Shown: positions 13,599 to 25,072 of the stretch, piece by piece
Layout: the number at the start of each line of letters is the position of its first letter
Position numbering within the stretch: position 1 is the stretch's first letter
From: Leptospira interrogans
Lineage (GTDB): Bacteria > Spirochaetota > Leptospiria > Leptospirales > Leptospiraceae
DNA length: 64,000 bases
Direction of reading: 5' to 3'
Assembly (NCBI RefSeq): GCF_900156205.1
Contig: NZ_FTNA01000006.1
Span: forward strand, 62,001-126,000
The notes under the pieces: model-generated
What the model saw: the letters and a program-made list of their open reading frames with translations, nothing else
Told to the model about the DNA's origin: nothing
Database searches by the model: none
Program-made: the position numbers and the translations under genes

Positions 13599-14930
13599 CT
13601 ATGCCTTAGGTTTCCAATTCCAAGTAATGGCGAGCAACGCAATTGAAATTAAAGTCGCACCGATCATTAAATACATAGGTTGTTCCCAATGAAATCCAGT
13701 TTGTTTACTCAACCATCCTACCGATTTTGAAAGAATCGTCCTTCCCAAATAACCGAATAAACCTATAAAACCGGCTGCAGCTCCAACCGCTTTTTTAGAA
13801 GTAAAATCAAGCCCAGCAACACCTAACAACATAACAGGTGGATAGATAAAAAAACCGATGATTCCGAACAATACAAGATCCAACCATAGAAATCCTAAAG
13901 GAGTAAATAATAATGAAATTAAAGCAAACAAAATAGGAAGCATACATAAAAGACTTACCATTCCTCTTTTACCCCCCAGCTTATCGGAACCCCATCCTAC
14001 AAGAAGGGTAGAAGCAATTCCGGCAAATTCGTAGATCAACGTGCTGATCCCACCTTTTTCTAAAGAAGCTCCTTTAGAAAGTTTTAAATAAGTAGGACCT
14101 ATATCCGTCAAACCATATCGAACCACATAAACGAAAAAATTAGCAAATGCAAAAGTCCAAACATAATGATTTTTTAATACAGAACCTAAAATGATTTCTC
14201 GAAAAGAAAGTTCCTTTTCTTGTTCTTGTATAGAAAGTCTTACCTCCTTTTCCGGATCTTTTTGATATTCTTCGATTGGAGGAAGACCAACCGACTGAGG
14301 TGTATCCACCAATCGAAATAAAAGATAAATCGCGGTCACAATCGCAATCAAAGCGGGAATATAAAACGCATTCCTCCAACCCCACCAAGATGCGCTGTAA
14401 GCTGCGATAATTCCTACCAAACCTCCTCCCACGTTATGCGCTATGTTCCAAATTGCAAATTTAGATCCTCTTTCGGAAACTCCGAACCAATGACCAAGAG
14501 AACGTCCACAAGGAGGCCATCCCATCCCTTGCATCAATCCGTTTAATGCCCAAAGATAAAAATGAATTTCGTACTGATTTGATGCTCCGAAAAACAAATT
14601 ACAAATCGCGGTTAAAATCAAACCCAATGGCATGAAGTATTTTGGATTACTACGATCGGATAAGATTCCCATTAAAAATTTTCCTATCCCGTATGTGATC
14701 GCAGTCACTGCTAAAATGTTTGTGATTTGTTCTTGACTATAATGAAGGGCTTCTCCCATTTCTTTGGAAATAACTGGAAAATTATTCCTTACGAGATAAA
14801 ACGTCGCATAACCGATAAAGGTTGCTTCTAAAATCCTCCATCTAAAACGCGGATAAGATCGATCTATTAATTCTTTTGATAATAATGGCTTTGCTTTTGC
14901 AGGGAGTAGCCAACGTAACGGTGAAATCAT
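13599..14930 (-). CDS. MFS transporter, organophosphate:phosphate antiporter type
   Basis: This is a 443-residue polytopic protein with about 12 membrane segments. The N-terminal part ([32 protein letters not shown]) and [13 protein letters not shown] match the OPA family of the major facilitator superfamily (GlpT/UhpT/UhpC). The central loop is charged. Family members exchange phosphorylated sugars or glycerol-3-phosphate for phosphate across the inner membrane; the substrate here cannot be read. It sits upstream of ppa, and a phosphate-linked role for both is only a guess. Confidence 0.85.
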   Translation of the reverse strand: MISPLRWLLPAKAKPLLSKELIDRSYPRFRWRILEATFIGYATFYLVRNNFPVISKEMGEALHYSQEQITNILAVTAITYGIGKFLMGILSDRSNPKYFMPLGLILTAICNLFFGASNQYEIHFYLWALNGLMQGMGWPPCGRSLGHWFGVSERGSKFAIWNIAHNVGGGLVGIIAAYSASWWGWRNAFYIPALIAIVTAIYLLFRLVDTPQSVGLPPIEEYQKDPEKEVRLSIQEQEKELSFREIILGSVLKNHYVWTFAFANFFVYVVRYGLTDIGPTYLKLSKGASLEKGGISTLIYEFAGIASTLLVGWGSDKLGGKRGMVSLLCMLPILFALISLLFTPLGFLWLDLVLFGIIGFFIYPPVMLLGVAGLDFTSKKAVGAAAGFIGLFGYLGRTILSKSVGWLSKQTGFHWEQPMYLMIGATLISIALLAITWNWKPKA

Positions 14931-15024
14931 TAGGTCAGTTTCAAAGATATAGTATCGCTTACAAGGTGATTTTCATGAATCAATTGATCATTTAGTTATT
15001 TGTGTGGAAGTTGGTTCTAAAATT

Positions 15025-15555
15025 TTATAGTAAGTTTTTAATGAAAGCAGTTTTAAAATTCCAATCTGCAAGTAATATAAATCGAATTCCTGATGGATCT
15101 AATAATTGAATTGCAGAAGCAATTTGTCCCTCGATCAAATAGTATGTTATTCCAGCAGTAAACCGGAAAATCCCACGATCTTGATAGGAATACGTTTTTA
15201 ACTTTTCTGGATCCAATACCATTTCTTCTACTTCAAAAATTTACCCTTCCGATTGCAGATGCAGTTTGGATTTTTCAGGATCTAAACAATTGATTTCTGG
15301 AGGGATCATAATAAAATAATGATATAATTTTTTATCCGTATCAATTTCCGCAGGAACCCAATGTACTCTATTTGGTAAAAGTAACTCTATCAAATCTTTT
15401 ATTCTCTTTGATACTACCGGCCGAGGTAACAAATGATGATCAACCATTAAATACTTTTTTGGTTTTGGTTTTTCGATCCGAAGTTTTAAAGATAAATTTG
15501 CAGAGAAAGCCTTCTCTCTAAGTTCGTGATTATCGGGGTATAAATAGGCAAACAA
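15025..15555 (-). pseudogene. Imm11/DUF1629-like gene interrupted by an in-frame stop
   Basis: Two minus-strand pieces are in the same frame: 15555-15241 (104 codons, TTG start) and, six codons after a TAA at 15243-15241, a piece running to 15025. Joined, they give about 176 residues. The text around the break, IMPPEINCLDPEKSK ... MVLDPEKLK ... IFRFTAG ... SGIRF, has the layout of the Imm11/DUF1629 family, often immunity proteins of polymorphic toxins. A single nonsense codon separates the halves, so it is probably inactive. No toxin gene is nearby. The 5' end may also be missing, since a TGA lies ten codons upstream and no ATG is present. Confidence 0.65.
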
Positions 15556-15926
15556 TTGGGCTTTTTCAAATGTATCGTTTTGTCAAGCAATGAATGGCAA
15601 TCATTATCTTCTCATTCCCATGTTAAATAATTGATACTTAATCGATTTTGAATATAGTTTTCCACAAAAGCATCTTACTCATAACTATATAATAAAGCTC
15701 CTAATATTTTGCATTGAAACAGTGTTTTGTGATAAAAGTTAACGGTACTCAATTTTATAGGGATGGGTAAAAGCTTAAAAAATGAAGTCAAATTAATTTT
15801 TTTAAAACCTATTGTCTAAGAATTAGAAATAACAAATTTTTTGAATGTTCTGATCGAAATTTTATTTGTAAAATTTCTGATTTTTTTCATTTGCATTTTT
15901 TAAAAACCCACTTTTTCTTACGCCTT
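15556..15926. other. Intergenic region with a family C element
   Basis: A family-C element occupies 15675-15769. The rest is AT-rich spacer between divergently oriented genes and should hold the promoter of the gene at 15927. No clear promoter box can be picked out. Confidence 0.5.
15675..15769. repeat. Family C element
   Basis: It begins TTACTCATAACTATATAATA and ends TTTTATAGGGATGGGTAA, with the central GCATTGAAACAGTGTTTTGT. It is one of the best-preserved copies and a useful reference for the family. Confidence 0.75.
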
Positions 15927-16583
15927 ATGATAGATTGGAATCCGAACTTAATTAAAAAGATGCGACTCAAAGAAGGAAATAAGCTGATAGTATTTGATCA
16001 AGAAAAAGTACATACATCCTCTCCCATCGGAGGGGTTATTTTTACAGATAAAATCTCAGAAGCGGAAGGAATTCTTTTTTTTGCGGATTCGGCTTCCTCT
16101 CTCCAATCTTATCTTTTAAAAATACTTAAATCGATTCGTGAAGAAAGTATTTTATGGATTGCATATACCAAAAAATCTTCAGGAACAAAAACGGATTTAG
16201 ATAGAGACCACGGCTGGGAATTACTTTCGAAAAATGGATACGAAGGAGTCGCCTTGATTTCGTTAGACGAGACCTGGTCTGCACTTCGTTTTAAAAAAAC
16301 TGATGCTGTCAAAAAAGGAGGCTCAAAAGCGGAAAAACAAAAACGTCCTGAACTTTCTAAATATATTAATTACAAAACAAAAACCGTAAAACTTCCTGAA
16401 GATGTAAAGAAATTTCTTTCCAAAGATAAGAATGCGATAAAGTCTTTTGAATCCTTATCCTGGTCTCATAAAAGAGAATACATTGAAGCAATTTTAGATG
16501 CAAAGTTACCTGAGACTAGATTAAAACGAATTCAAAAATTAGTTCATGCGATGAGTTCCATTAAAGTCCAAAAGAAAAAATAA
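15927..16583 (+). CDS. DUF3052-like plus YdeI/OmpD-associated domain protein
   Basis: About 218 residues from the ATG at 15927; an upstream in-frame TTG at 15891 lacks support. The N-terminal half has the DUF3052-type pattern ILWIAYTKKSSG, then DLDRDHGWELL and ETWSALRFK. The C-terminal half, from about residue 150, has SWSHKREYIEAI and ETRLKRIQKLV, the pattern of the YdeI/OmpD-associated (OmdA) domain that is usually at the C-terminus. The two domains are joined by a Lys-rich linker. Both are small cytosolic domains of poorly known function; OmdA-type proteins have been linked to bacteriocin protection. It stands alone before a long repeat-filled gap. Confidence 0.7.
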   Translation: MIDWNPNLIKKMRLKEGNKLIVFDQEKVHTSSPIGGVIFTDKISEAEGILFFADSASSLQSYLLKILKSIREESILWIAYTKKSSGTKTDLDRDHGWELLSKNGYEGVALISLDETWSALRFKKTDAVKKGGSKAEKQKRPELSKYINYKTKTVKLPEDVKKFLSKDKNAIKSFESLSWSHKREYIEAILDAKLPETRLKRIQKLVHAMSSIKVQKKK

Positions 16584-16907
16584 AAACAATTTAAACTTAA
16601 ATTTAAGAGAATTTTTATACAGCGTCAGCATTCATCTAACAGTTCCTCATGAAAAAATTAACTAATTTTCTGAACTTGTTAATTTTGATTTTTTCAATGA
16701 AATTTGAAAAAATCCTTTCATTTATATTTCTGTAAAAAATAAATTTTTCAAACTGTGATTTTATGAAAATCTTAAGATTAATTTTCTTTTGTTTCTTTTT
16801 CATTAAAGTGAAAAGATAATTCTGTTTTTTTAATATGATATATTAAATTTTCAATAATCTATTATTTTTGATCTTTATAAAGATTTATTTTGAAGTTTTT
16901 TTCACAT

Positions 16908-17081
16908 AGCTTGTTCAAAAACTGTCCAATGTGGGAACTACTATGAAAATTTAACAATACTATAAATACTCAAAAGTTCACGAATTTTCAAATGAGACTT
17001 AATTTGTAGAAACTACTACATTTTATTAAAATTTTTTAAAGAATGATCATGTAAAATTTTTTGAGATTTTGGGACAAACTC
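16908..17081. repeat. Family B element
   Basis: It begins AGCTTGTTCAAAAACTGTCC and ends TTGAGATTTTGGGACAAACTC, with a GTGGGAACTACTA core near the left end and TTTATTAAAA...TTTAAAGAATGATC near the right. The inverted ends and order match the other family-B copies, in reverse orientation to 24301-24474. Confidence 0.75.
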
Positions 17082-17154
17082 ATAACTTCTATTAATAGTA
17101 ACTATATAATAAAGTATCAATCTAATCGTTTACACTTCAACGATATGAATTCTG

Positions 17155-17285
17155 TCTAAAAAATATGGCGAATCCGGTGTTGCCAGACCGCGCATTCAAC
17201 CTTAGTCAATAAATTGCATAAAAGAAACGTAATACGATATTTTTTTAGTTACAATTTATTATAGAGCTCGATCCGGAAAACTCAG
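17155..17285. repeat. Family G element
   Basis: The shared order is GGCGAATCCGG, TCAATAAATTGCATAAAAG, ATAATACGA-like centre, ACAATTTATTATAGAGC. The internal inverted repeat is partly degraded here (TCAATAAATTG against CAATTTATTAT). Compare 29700-29890 and 59375-59515. Confidence 0.6.
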
Positions 17286-17412
17286 TGAATACCTCTCTAA
17301 GGGTCTGCATTCAGGGAGTAAGACGCTAAGTTTGAAAGAGCGTTTCTCTACTCCCCAATCGCTTTCACATTAGGTTACATCGAATTTACCTAAAAAGACA
17401 CTTTGTGATGAA

Positions 17413-17513
17413 TAGAATTGTTGAAAATTCATAGCGATGATTAATAGAATTACTTCAATCAACCATTTCATAAAACAGAAACAAGATGGAGAATTAATTT
17501 TCCAACAACTCTA
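17413..17513. repeat. Family A element
   Basis: It begins TAGAATTGTTGAAAATTCAT and ends TTTTCCAACAACTCTA. It is a full-length copy with typical termini. Confidence 0.75.
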
Positions 17514-18631
17514 ATATTTAGGTACTCAATTTTATAGAGATGAGTAATAAAGGTTAAAATGTTGGGCCTTTTTTAAAAAGAAGTTTTCTAATATTCAATT
17601 TATATCAAGTTCTGACTTTAAAATTTTAAATTCAATTGATACGACATAATGAATATCAAAATCTATTTCAAAATGTGGAAACTCACACAAAAATTAAATT
17701 ACTAAAAATTTTTAAAAAGCCACAAACCGTATAAAGCGACGTAATTAATTTGTAGGAACCACTTTTTAAATAACACAAGTTTGGCTTATAGAAATGAGAA
17801 GGAATTTTCTAAAAGTAGCGAGCTTTTAGAATTTGTTCTTAAAATTGTGATTCGTGGTAGTTCCCGCATTTTAGGAATAGATCTGAAAGTTCAGATCCAA
17901 CTTTTCAGAAAAATGAATTATAGATTCTTTATGCTGAATTCACATTATTTAAAACTCCCAAGTGATTTACTGATTAGAACCTGCATAAAATAGGCTTTTC
18001 ATTTTTGTGATGCTGCAAAATAACAATTCCATACAGAATTGGATGATGATTCCTTTAAAATTAACCACTCGAATACACGAAAGTGATACTTGGTGAGTTG
18101 GTTTCAGGATTTAAAACTTCAAAAAAGCCAACAATTCCGAGTTAAACGCAATTTTTAAGAATTTCTACATTTTTGGTAAAATCGACCGTTAATTTTCATA
18201 CATTCAAGTAATATAAAAACTTGCTTGATCTTAGAATTAGCTTTCAGTCGCCCTTTTGACCCGAGAAAAAATTTATTTCCAAAGTAATTCATTTTGTTAA
18301 TAATTTTTTTAAATATGTTTATTTTTTATAATATATTATCTTCTAATTATAGATGTCTAAATAGTTTCGAAATTGTAAACCAACATGAGTTCAGTATAAG
18401 GAAATTAAAAAAAACAGAAATTATAATGAAGTGTTAAAAAACTATAATTTCAAAGTTTTATGGAAACTCTCATATCATTTTACTTAGAACTGAATAATAG
18501 AGTAATTAAAATTTTAAGCTGATACCAGGATTCGTCTTAAAATTTAAGTTACCTATTATTTAGAAATTAATAATATAAGAATAGTGTTTCACAACTTTTC
18601 CACACTGAACCCGTCAATTAAGAAATGCTCC

Positions 18632-18725
18632 TGTTCAGAGCTATACAAAATAGTACCAGACCATTTGCACTGAACAGAACTTTGTGATAAAAATTTATGG
18701 TGTTAATGTTTTATAGAAATCAGTA
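18632..18725. repeat. Family C element, diverged
   Basis: It runs from TGTTCAGAGCTATACAAAAT through TTGCACTGAACAGAACTTTG to TTTTATAGAAATCAGTA. The order of motifs is that of family C. It ends about 50 bp upstream of the next gene, so it sits in or near that gene's promoter region. Confidence 0.6.
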
Positions 18726-18778
18726 AAAAAATAAATCTCTTATAAATTTTGAAAAAGTAAAATCGAAAGAGGATCAAA

Positions 18779-20587
18779 TTGAAAATTTGCAAATTGGGAA
18801 TCATTAAACTTTTACTTATCTTAGTGGTTTTTTCTTTTACGGAAATTAACGCTAAAAAAACAAAACGATTCAAAACTCATAAAGTCCGACGCCATAACAC
18901 AACCCGCATAGTTCAAAAACAATCGATCGAAGTTCAAACTCAAGAAGTGATACCACAACAACCCTCAAATCCAATCGAAATTCAAGAAACTAAAAAAGAA
19001 GCCCCCTGGTATGAAACTGTTAAGTTAGGTGCTATGATCCGGATTCGTCCCGAAGCAAAATATAATTACGATTTCGATAAATTCAAAAATGATAATATTT
19101 CTTTCGTAGGCGCTAAGGCTCAAATCTGGATCGAAAAAGAATTTACTGAAAACACAAAAGTAAAAATTAACTTACAAGATTCCACCATTTGGGGAGGGGA
19201 AAAAGGTTCACCTAACGGACTCGATACGGCAAATGATAATACGAGACAATTCGTAGGAATTCGAGAAGCCTGGATAGAATCCAAAGAATTAGTCGGTCCG
19301 ATTACCTTACAGGCCGGTAGACAAATCCTAAAATACGGAGACGAAAGACTCGTTGGCGCTTTGGAATGGAACAACGTCGGAAGAAGTTTTAACGGACTTA
19401 GATTTAAGATCGATAAAGAAATTTTTTCTTCTCACGCTTGGGCAATGATCGTAGGTGAACAAGATTCAGACGTCGCAGGCAATTCCACGAATTTAGGAAA
19501 AAAAAATTCTTTTCCAATTCAATATAACTGTCCTCCAAACTCCACTTCGTTTTCTACGTGTACTTTTTCCGCAGAACTTTCCAAACAACAACAAGGAGAT
19601 TCTACTTTTACAGGTTTTTATAATACGTTAAAACCTTCCGACTTAATTCATATAGACGCCTATTATATAGGGCTGTATAAAAAATGGTTTCCTCAGAATA
19701 ACTCTACGATCTTACTCCTTCCCAACCCGGAAACGATTCCTAGAGATTCCAGATACGATCAATTACATACTTTCGGTCTCAGAATTTCCAATCGAACCAC
19801 CCAGGATAAAAAAGCGAAAATCCCTTTCGACTTTTCAATTGAATACGCAAGACAAACCGGAAGAAATGGAATCAACATTACACCTAGTTGGGATACTTTT
19901 AACACAAACATTTCTACGGTAGATCCTCTTACCGGCAAAACAATAACCAATAACGTTTATAAAGAAAGACAAGCTTACGACGCTTATGCGTTTGCACTCG
20001 ACATAGGTTATACAATTGGTTCTTTTCGATTGGGCGGCGAATATGATCTTGGTAGCGGAGATCCAAATCGAAAAGACGGAAAAGTTACTACCTTCTCGAA
20101 TTTATTCCACTCCAATCACGGATTTTTTGGAGAAGCGGATCAAGTAAGCTGGGTGAATATGATCGGTAAATCCGCTAATCTTACTTGGGATGGAAAAGAA
20201 TTCGGTAAATTGAGAATCGCCTATTGGATCGTTGACAAACACAAAAGACAAGACGGTTGGTATGACGTTACGGGAGCACTCAAAGAAGGAGCCAGTACAG
20301 AATCTATTACAAACGAACGTTTTAAAGACCCTTACGTTCAAACGGAAAAAGGAGCCTTGGATCAAAGATCGGTTGTAACTCTCGGAAAAAACTTATTTAG
20401 AGAAATTAATTTAATATACTCTTTCAAATATAAGGGTATACTTTGGGCATTAGGCGGAAGTTGGATTTTTGCGGGAGACGCGGTTCGACGTAAACTCAAT
20501 GACGATTCGATTTCTCCGGAATTTAGAAAAACACAATTTCTTCCTCAAGCACAGTTTGGCTATCTAATGATGACGGCTCAATTTTAA
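18779..20587 (+). CDS. Alginate-export-type outer membrane beta-barrel protein
   Basis: This is a 602-residue protein starting at a TTG with GAAAGAGGA just upstream. A signal peptide ends near INA-KK. A basic, Gln/Pro-rich linker follows, then a long beta-barrel region with alternating hydrophobic strands and aromatic residues (for example LQAGRQILKYGDERL and NVGRSFNGLRF, typical of the alginate export / AlgE-like fold), ending in a strand with terminal Phe (MMTAQF), as expected for outer membrane assembly by BamA. A porin-like role in the outer membrane is likely; the substrate is unknown and need not be alginate. Confidence 0.8.
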   Translation: MKICKLGIIKLLLILVVFSFTEINAKKTKRFKTHKVRRHNTTRIVQKQSIEVQTQEVIPQQPSNPIEIQETKKEAPWYETVKLGAMIRIRPEAKYNYDFDKFKNDNISFVGAKAQIWIEKEFTENTKVKINLQDSTIWGGEKGSPNGLDTANDNTRQFVGIREAWIESKELVGPITLQAGRQILKYGDERLVGALEWNNVGRSFNGLRFKIDKEIFSSHAWAMIVGEQDSDVAGNSTNLGKKNSFPIQYNCPPNSTSFSTCTFSAELSKQQQGDSTFTGFYNTLKPSDLIHIDAYYIGLYKKWFPQNNSTILLLPNPETIPRDSRYDQLHTFGLRISNRTTQDKKAKIPFDFSIEYARQTGRNGINITPSWDTFNTNISTVDPLTGKTITNNVYKERQAYDAYAFALDIGYTIGSFRLGGEYDLGSGDPNRKDGKVTTFSNLFHSNHGFFGEADQVSWVNMIGKSANLTWDGKEFGKLRIAYWIVDKHKRQDGWYDVTGALKEGASTESITNERFKDPYVQTEKGALDQRSVVTLGKNLFREINLIYSFKYKGILWALGGSWIFAGDAVRRKLNDDSISPEFRKTQFLPQAQFGYLMMTAQF

Positions 20588-21203
20588 ACCGAAATTACTT
20601 TAAGTATTTTGAATATACTAAGAGATTTTTTTTCGGCCCATAAGTTCCGTCTTATATTAGTTTTAAATAAAAAAACTTCTATAAAATGAATTCCTATCGT
20701 ATAAAAGTCGCCAAACAACGACTTTGTGTAAAACCTGAATCCTAAAATCCTTATTTTTAGATTTTATAAAAGTTCTCATAAGAACCTCTATAAAATGAAT
20801 TTTTAATTTAACGATAACCTAAGACGGCATTTGATATAGAAATTTAATTTTAAAATTGTTATCCTTGGTTTTATAGAGGCTCTTTTTCATTTATAAATCA
20901 AATTCGTTTTAAAATCGACGAGCTAAAGTTCAGATTTCTCCAAACGAGTTCTTAAATTGAAACATTCAAACATTTCTGAAAATTTTACAAGAAAGTCGTT
21001 TTGTTCTTTTATCCTTGTATAAATAACCGACCCTTAAATCGTAGTAAAAATAAACGTCTTATTCATAAAGACGCAAAATTTCTCCTGGTTCCAATCTTCC
21101 TCTCTTCGATCCACTTTTTGATCTTCCAGATAAGTTATCTTGAAAATTCAAAACACTAGAGGTTCCCGGAAGCGGGTGATTTATTGTTTTGAAAGGAACA
21201 TCT
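20588..21203. other. Intergenic region with two family H inverted-repeat elements
   Basis: Two adjoining elements lie at about 20672-20778 and 20781-20886. Each is bounded by GAACYTCTATAAAA and its complement TTTTATARARGTTC/TTTTATAGAGGCTC. The right part should be the leader of the DEAD-box helicase gene. It contains a CGTCTT/AAGACG hairpin near 21053-21070 and a CCCG-GAAG-CGGG hairpin near 21165-21176, about 20 bases before the ribosome-binding site. Long structured leaders are common for cold-induced RNA helicase genes, but that role is inference here. Confidence 0.5.
20781..20886. repeat. Family H element with AGAACCTCTATAAAA ends
   Basis: AGAACCTCTATAAAA (20781-20795) is mirrored by TTTTATAGAGGCTCTT at the right end. 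A similar element immediately to the left (about 20672-20778) has ends AACTTCTATAAAA and TTTTATAAAAGTTCT. Single ends of this type occur near 49840-49860. It is non-coding. Confidence 0.55.
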
Positions 21204-22754
21204 ATGAAAAAACTCAAGTTTAGTGAACTAAACTTATCCGCCGAGATCCAAAACGCAATTTTAGAAATGGGTTTTGAAGAAGCTTCACCGATCCAGTCAG
21301 AAGCAATTCCGGTTATATTAAAAGGAAAAGATATTATCGGACACGCTCAAACCGGCACTGGTAAAACCGCAGCGTTTGCAATTCCTACAATTGAACTCCT
21401 CGAAGTAGAAAGTAAACATTTACAAGCCTTAATTCTTTGTCCGACTCGAGAATTGGTGATACAAGTTAGCGAACAATTTCGCAAGCTAATAAAATACAAA
21501 GGCAACTTTGAAGTTGTTCCAATTTACGGCGGCCAAGAGATTGAAAGACAACTTAGAGCCCTTCGCAAAAACCCTCAGATCGTAATTGCGACTCCAGGTA
21601 GAATGATGGACCACATGAGAAGAGGTTCTATCCACCTCGACGAAATCAAAATCGTAGTTTTAGACGAAGCAGATGAAATGTTAGACATGGGTTTTCGGGA
21701 AGATATGGAATTCATCTTAAAGGATACACCTGCAGATCGTCAGACAATTATGTTTTCCGCTACGATGACGGACGATGTACTTACTTTGATGAAAAAATTT
21801 CAAAATCATCCCCAAATTATAGATGTTACTCATCAGAAATTGAGTGCTCCTAAAATTGAACAGATCTACTACGAAATTCAAGAAAACGCAAAAGGAGAAG
21901 CCCTTGCGAGATTGATCGAATACAGAAATGTAAAACTAGCATTAGTATTTTGTAATACAAAAGCGCAAGTAGATACGGTTGTAGAACTTTTGAAATCCAG
22001 AGGTTACTTTGCAGAAGCACTCCACGGAGACTTGAATCAAAAACAAAGAGATAAAGTGATGAGCGGTTTTAGAAAAGGAAGCATCGAGATTTTAGTTGCA
22101 ACTGACGTGGCCGGAAGGGGGATCGATGTCAATAACGTCGAAGCCGTTTTTAACTATGATCTTCCAAGAGACGGAGAGGACTACGTTCATAGAATTGGTA
22201 GAACCGGAAGAGCCGGTAAAAAAGGAATCGCATTTTCTTTTATCGTAGGAAAACAAATCTACAACTTGAAAAAAATAGAACGTATCAACGGAATCAAAAT
22301 CGAAGCCGGTAAGATTCCAACGTTAGACGATTTAGAAGAAACAAAAATTCATTCTTACACTTCTAAAGTAAGATCCATCGTAGACGCCGGTCATATTGGC
22401 AAATACGTAAACCAAGTAGAAAAACTGATGGGAGACGATTACACGGCTCTCGACATCGCCGCCGCCTTATTTAAAATGACAATTTTAAAAGACAGCGTTA
22501 CCTTTGACGATTCCGTTCAATTTGAATCTGATTTTAAATACGAAGAAAAACATTCTACTAAAAAGAAATCTGGTGGTGGAAGATACAGAGACCGGAATTT
22601 CGGTAGATCCGGTTCTGGGTCTAGATCCAAATCAAATTCGAATTCTCATTTCGGCAATAACTCCAAGGACGGTTCTCGTTCTAAATTCTCCAAGGGAGAT
22701 AAAAATCAAAAACAGGGTGGTGGGGCTACTTCTTTCAAAAAAAAGAAAAAGTAA
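21204..22754 (+). CDS. DEAD-box ATP-dependent RNA helicase
   Basis: This 516-residue protein starts at the ATG at 21204, with AAAGGA 7 bases upstream. It has all core motifs: Q-motif region (FSELNL...SPIQSEAIP), Walker A AQTGTGKT, PTREL, TPGR, DEAD (VLDEADEMLDMG), SAT, and motif VI HRIGRTGRAGK. The C-terminal tail from about residue 455 is rich in Gly, Ser, Arg and Lys and probably disordered, a common RNA-binding extension in CsdA/DeaD- and RhlE-type helicases. A role in ribosome assembly and mRNA handling in the cold is likely by family. The 5' leader is long and structured. Confidence 0.94.
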   Translation: MKKLKFSELNLSAEIQNAILEMGFEEASPIQSEAIPVILKGKDIIGHAQTGTGKTAAFAIPTIELLEVESKHLQALILCPTRELVIQVSEQFRKLIKYKGNFEVVPIYGGQEIERQLRALRKNPQIVIATPGRMMDHMRRGSIHLDEIKIVVLDEADEMLDMGFREDMEFILKDTPADRQTIMFSATMTDDVLTLMKKFQNHPQIIDVTHQKLSAPKIEQIYYEIQENAKGEALARLIEYRNVKLALVFCNTKAQVDTVVELLKSRGYFAEALHGDLNQKQRDKVMSGFRKGSIEILVATDVAGRGIDVNNVEAVFNYDLPRDGEDYVHRIGRTGRAGKKGIAFSFIVGKQIYNLKKIERINGIKIEAGKIPTLDDLEETKIHSYTSKVRSIVDAGHIGKYVNQVEKLMGDDYTALDIAAALFKMTILKDSVTFDDSVQFESDFKYEEKHSTKKKSGGGRYRDRNFGRSGSGSRSKSNSNSHFGNNSKDGSRSKFSKGDKNQKQGGGATSFKKKKK

Positions 22755-22880
22755 AACAATATCCAAGTTACTTTAAGAATTAGATTTGTAATCTTCGGGA
22801 AATTTATTTTTTAATCCTGAAATTTATGCCGAAATGAATAATAGAAAAACCGTTCTTTACAAAACGGATTATTAAACATT

Positions 22881-24194
<1,314 letters not shown>

Positions 24195-24300
24195 AGAATA
24201 TTCAATTTCTATAAACTACTCAGAAAACTATACAATAGAGTATTAAATATTTTGCATTCAAACAATGCTTTGCAATAAAAAATTATAGTATTTAATTCTG

Positions 24301-24474
24301 AGCTTGTCCCAAAACCTCAAAGAATTTTATGCGATCATTCTTTAGAAATTTTTAATAAAATGCAGTAGTTCCTACAAATTACGTCACATTTGGCAATTTG
24401 TGAACTTTCGAACAGTTCTAATCTCGTTAAATTTTCATAGTAGTTTCTACATTGGACGGTTTTGGGACAAACTC
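24301..24474. repeat. Family B element, reference copy
   Basis: It begins AGCTTGTCCCAAAACCTC and ends GGTTTTGGGACAAACTC, giving inverted ends of about 16 bp. The interior has TTTAATAAAATGCAGTAGTT, ATTTGGCAATTTGTGAAC and the core TAGTTTCTACATTGG. It is non-coding. Confidence 0.8.
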
Positions 24475-24793
24475 TTTATAGAATTTAGTAAAACTTTTTG
24501 ATTCAAGAAACTGATGCAAAAATTAAAAAAGTATTTAAAAACCATACATTCACAAAGAAACTGAATCTGTAGAAACTGCCACAGACTTAGAAATGATTTT
24601 TCCTATCAGATAAATTCAAACTTTATAATGTTTTTTATTACTTAAATAATGTGAGTTCGACATAAGAAAATGAATTTTTTAAAAGTATGAGTTCCTACTA
24701 TTTTGAAAATTTTACTACAAATTTAAGTTTGCAGTAGTTCCCACAAATTACGTCGCATTGATCCGTGTTTAAGTTTAGAATAGATTTCCATAC

Positions 24794-24887
24794 TACTCAT
24801 AACTATATAATAAGGTACCTAATATTTTACATAGAATCAGCGTTTTACGATAAAATTAACGGTACTCAATTTTCTAGAGATCAGTAA
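24794..24887. repeat. Family C element inserted in family F
   Basis: It begins TACTCATAACTATATAATAA and ends TTTTCTAGAGATCAGTA. Family-F sequence flanks it on both sides, so it may be a younger insertion into an older repeat. Confidence 0.7.
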
Positions 24888-25072
24888 TGTTCATGTGGTA
24901 GTTCCCACATTTTAAGAATTGATCTGTAAAGTTCAAATCTCAACTTTTTTCAGAAAAATGAAATTCATTATGCCAATTCAAGTTAACTAAGAGCCGGCGT
25001 TGGAGTATCTAAAAATTTTAAGTAGAATTTACACAATACGAAACTCTTGATTACCAGATTGTGAAGGAAATA

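Larger units (their letters stand above)
16584..18778. other. 2.2-kb repeat mosaic
   Basis: The longest gene-free stretch. Identified pieces: family-B element (16908-17081), family-C fragments (near 17090-17120 and 17520-17550), family-G-like element (about 17155-17285), family-A element (17413-17513), family-F sequence (about 17785-17950) and family-C element (18632-18725). A 70-codon frame at 17781-17993 is translated family-F repeat and is rejected. The rest is AT-rich. The promoter of the outer-membrane protein gene should lie near its right end. Confidence 0.65.
24195..25072. other. Repeat mosaic between SUMF1-fold protein and SDR
   Basis: The pieces are a family-C copy (about 24216-24299), a complete family-B element (24301-24474), family-F sequence (about 24655-24780 and 24890-24985) and a second family-C copy (24794-24887). 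That copy is inserted between two parts of family F, suggesting nested insertion. No gene is supported. Confidence 0.65.

Noticed and set aside
13599..14930. Sugar-phosphate sensor rather than transporter
   Set aside because: The UhpC sensor type is similar in sequence, but no UhpA/UhpB partners lie nearby, so transporter is the simpler call.
17781..17993. 70-codon frame on the plus strand
   Set aside because: It is family-F repeat translated; the same sequence occurs elsewhere in other frames and with stops.
20900..21203. A known riboswitch in the helicase leader
   Set aside because: Hairpins are present, but I see no conserved core of any riboswitch class that I know.
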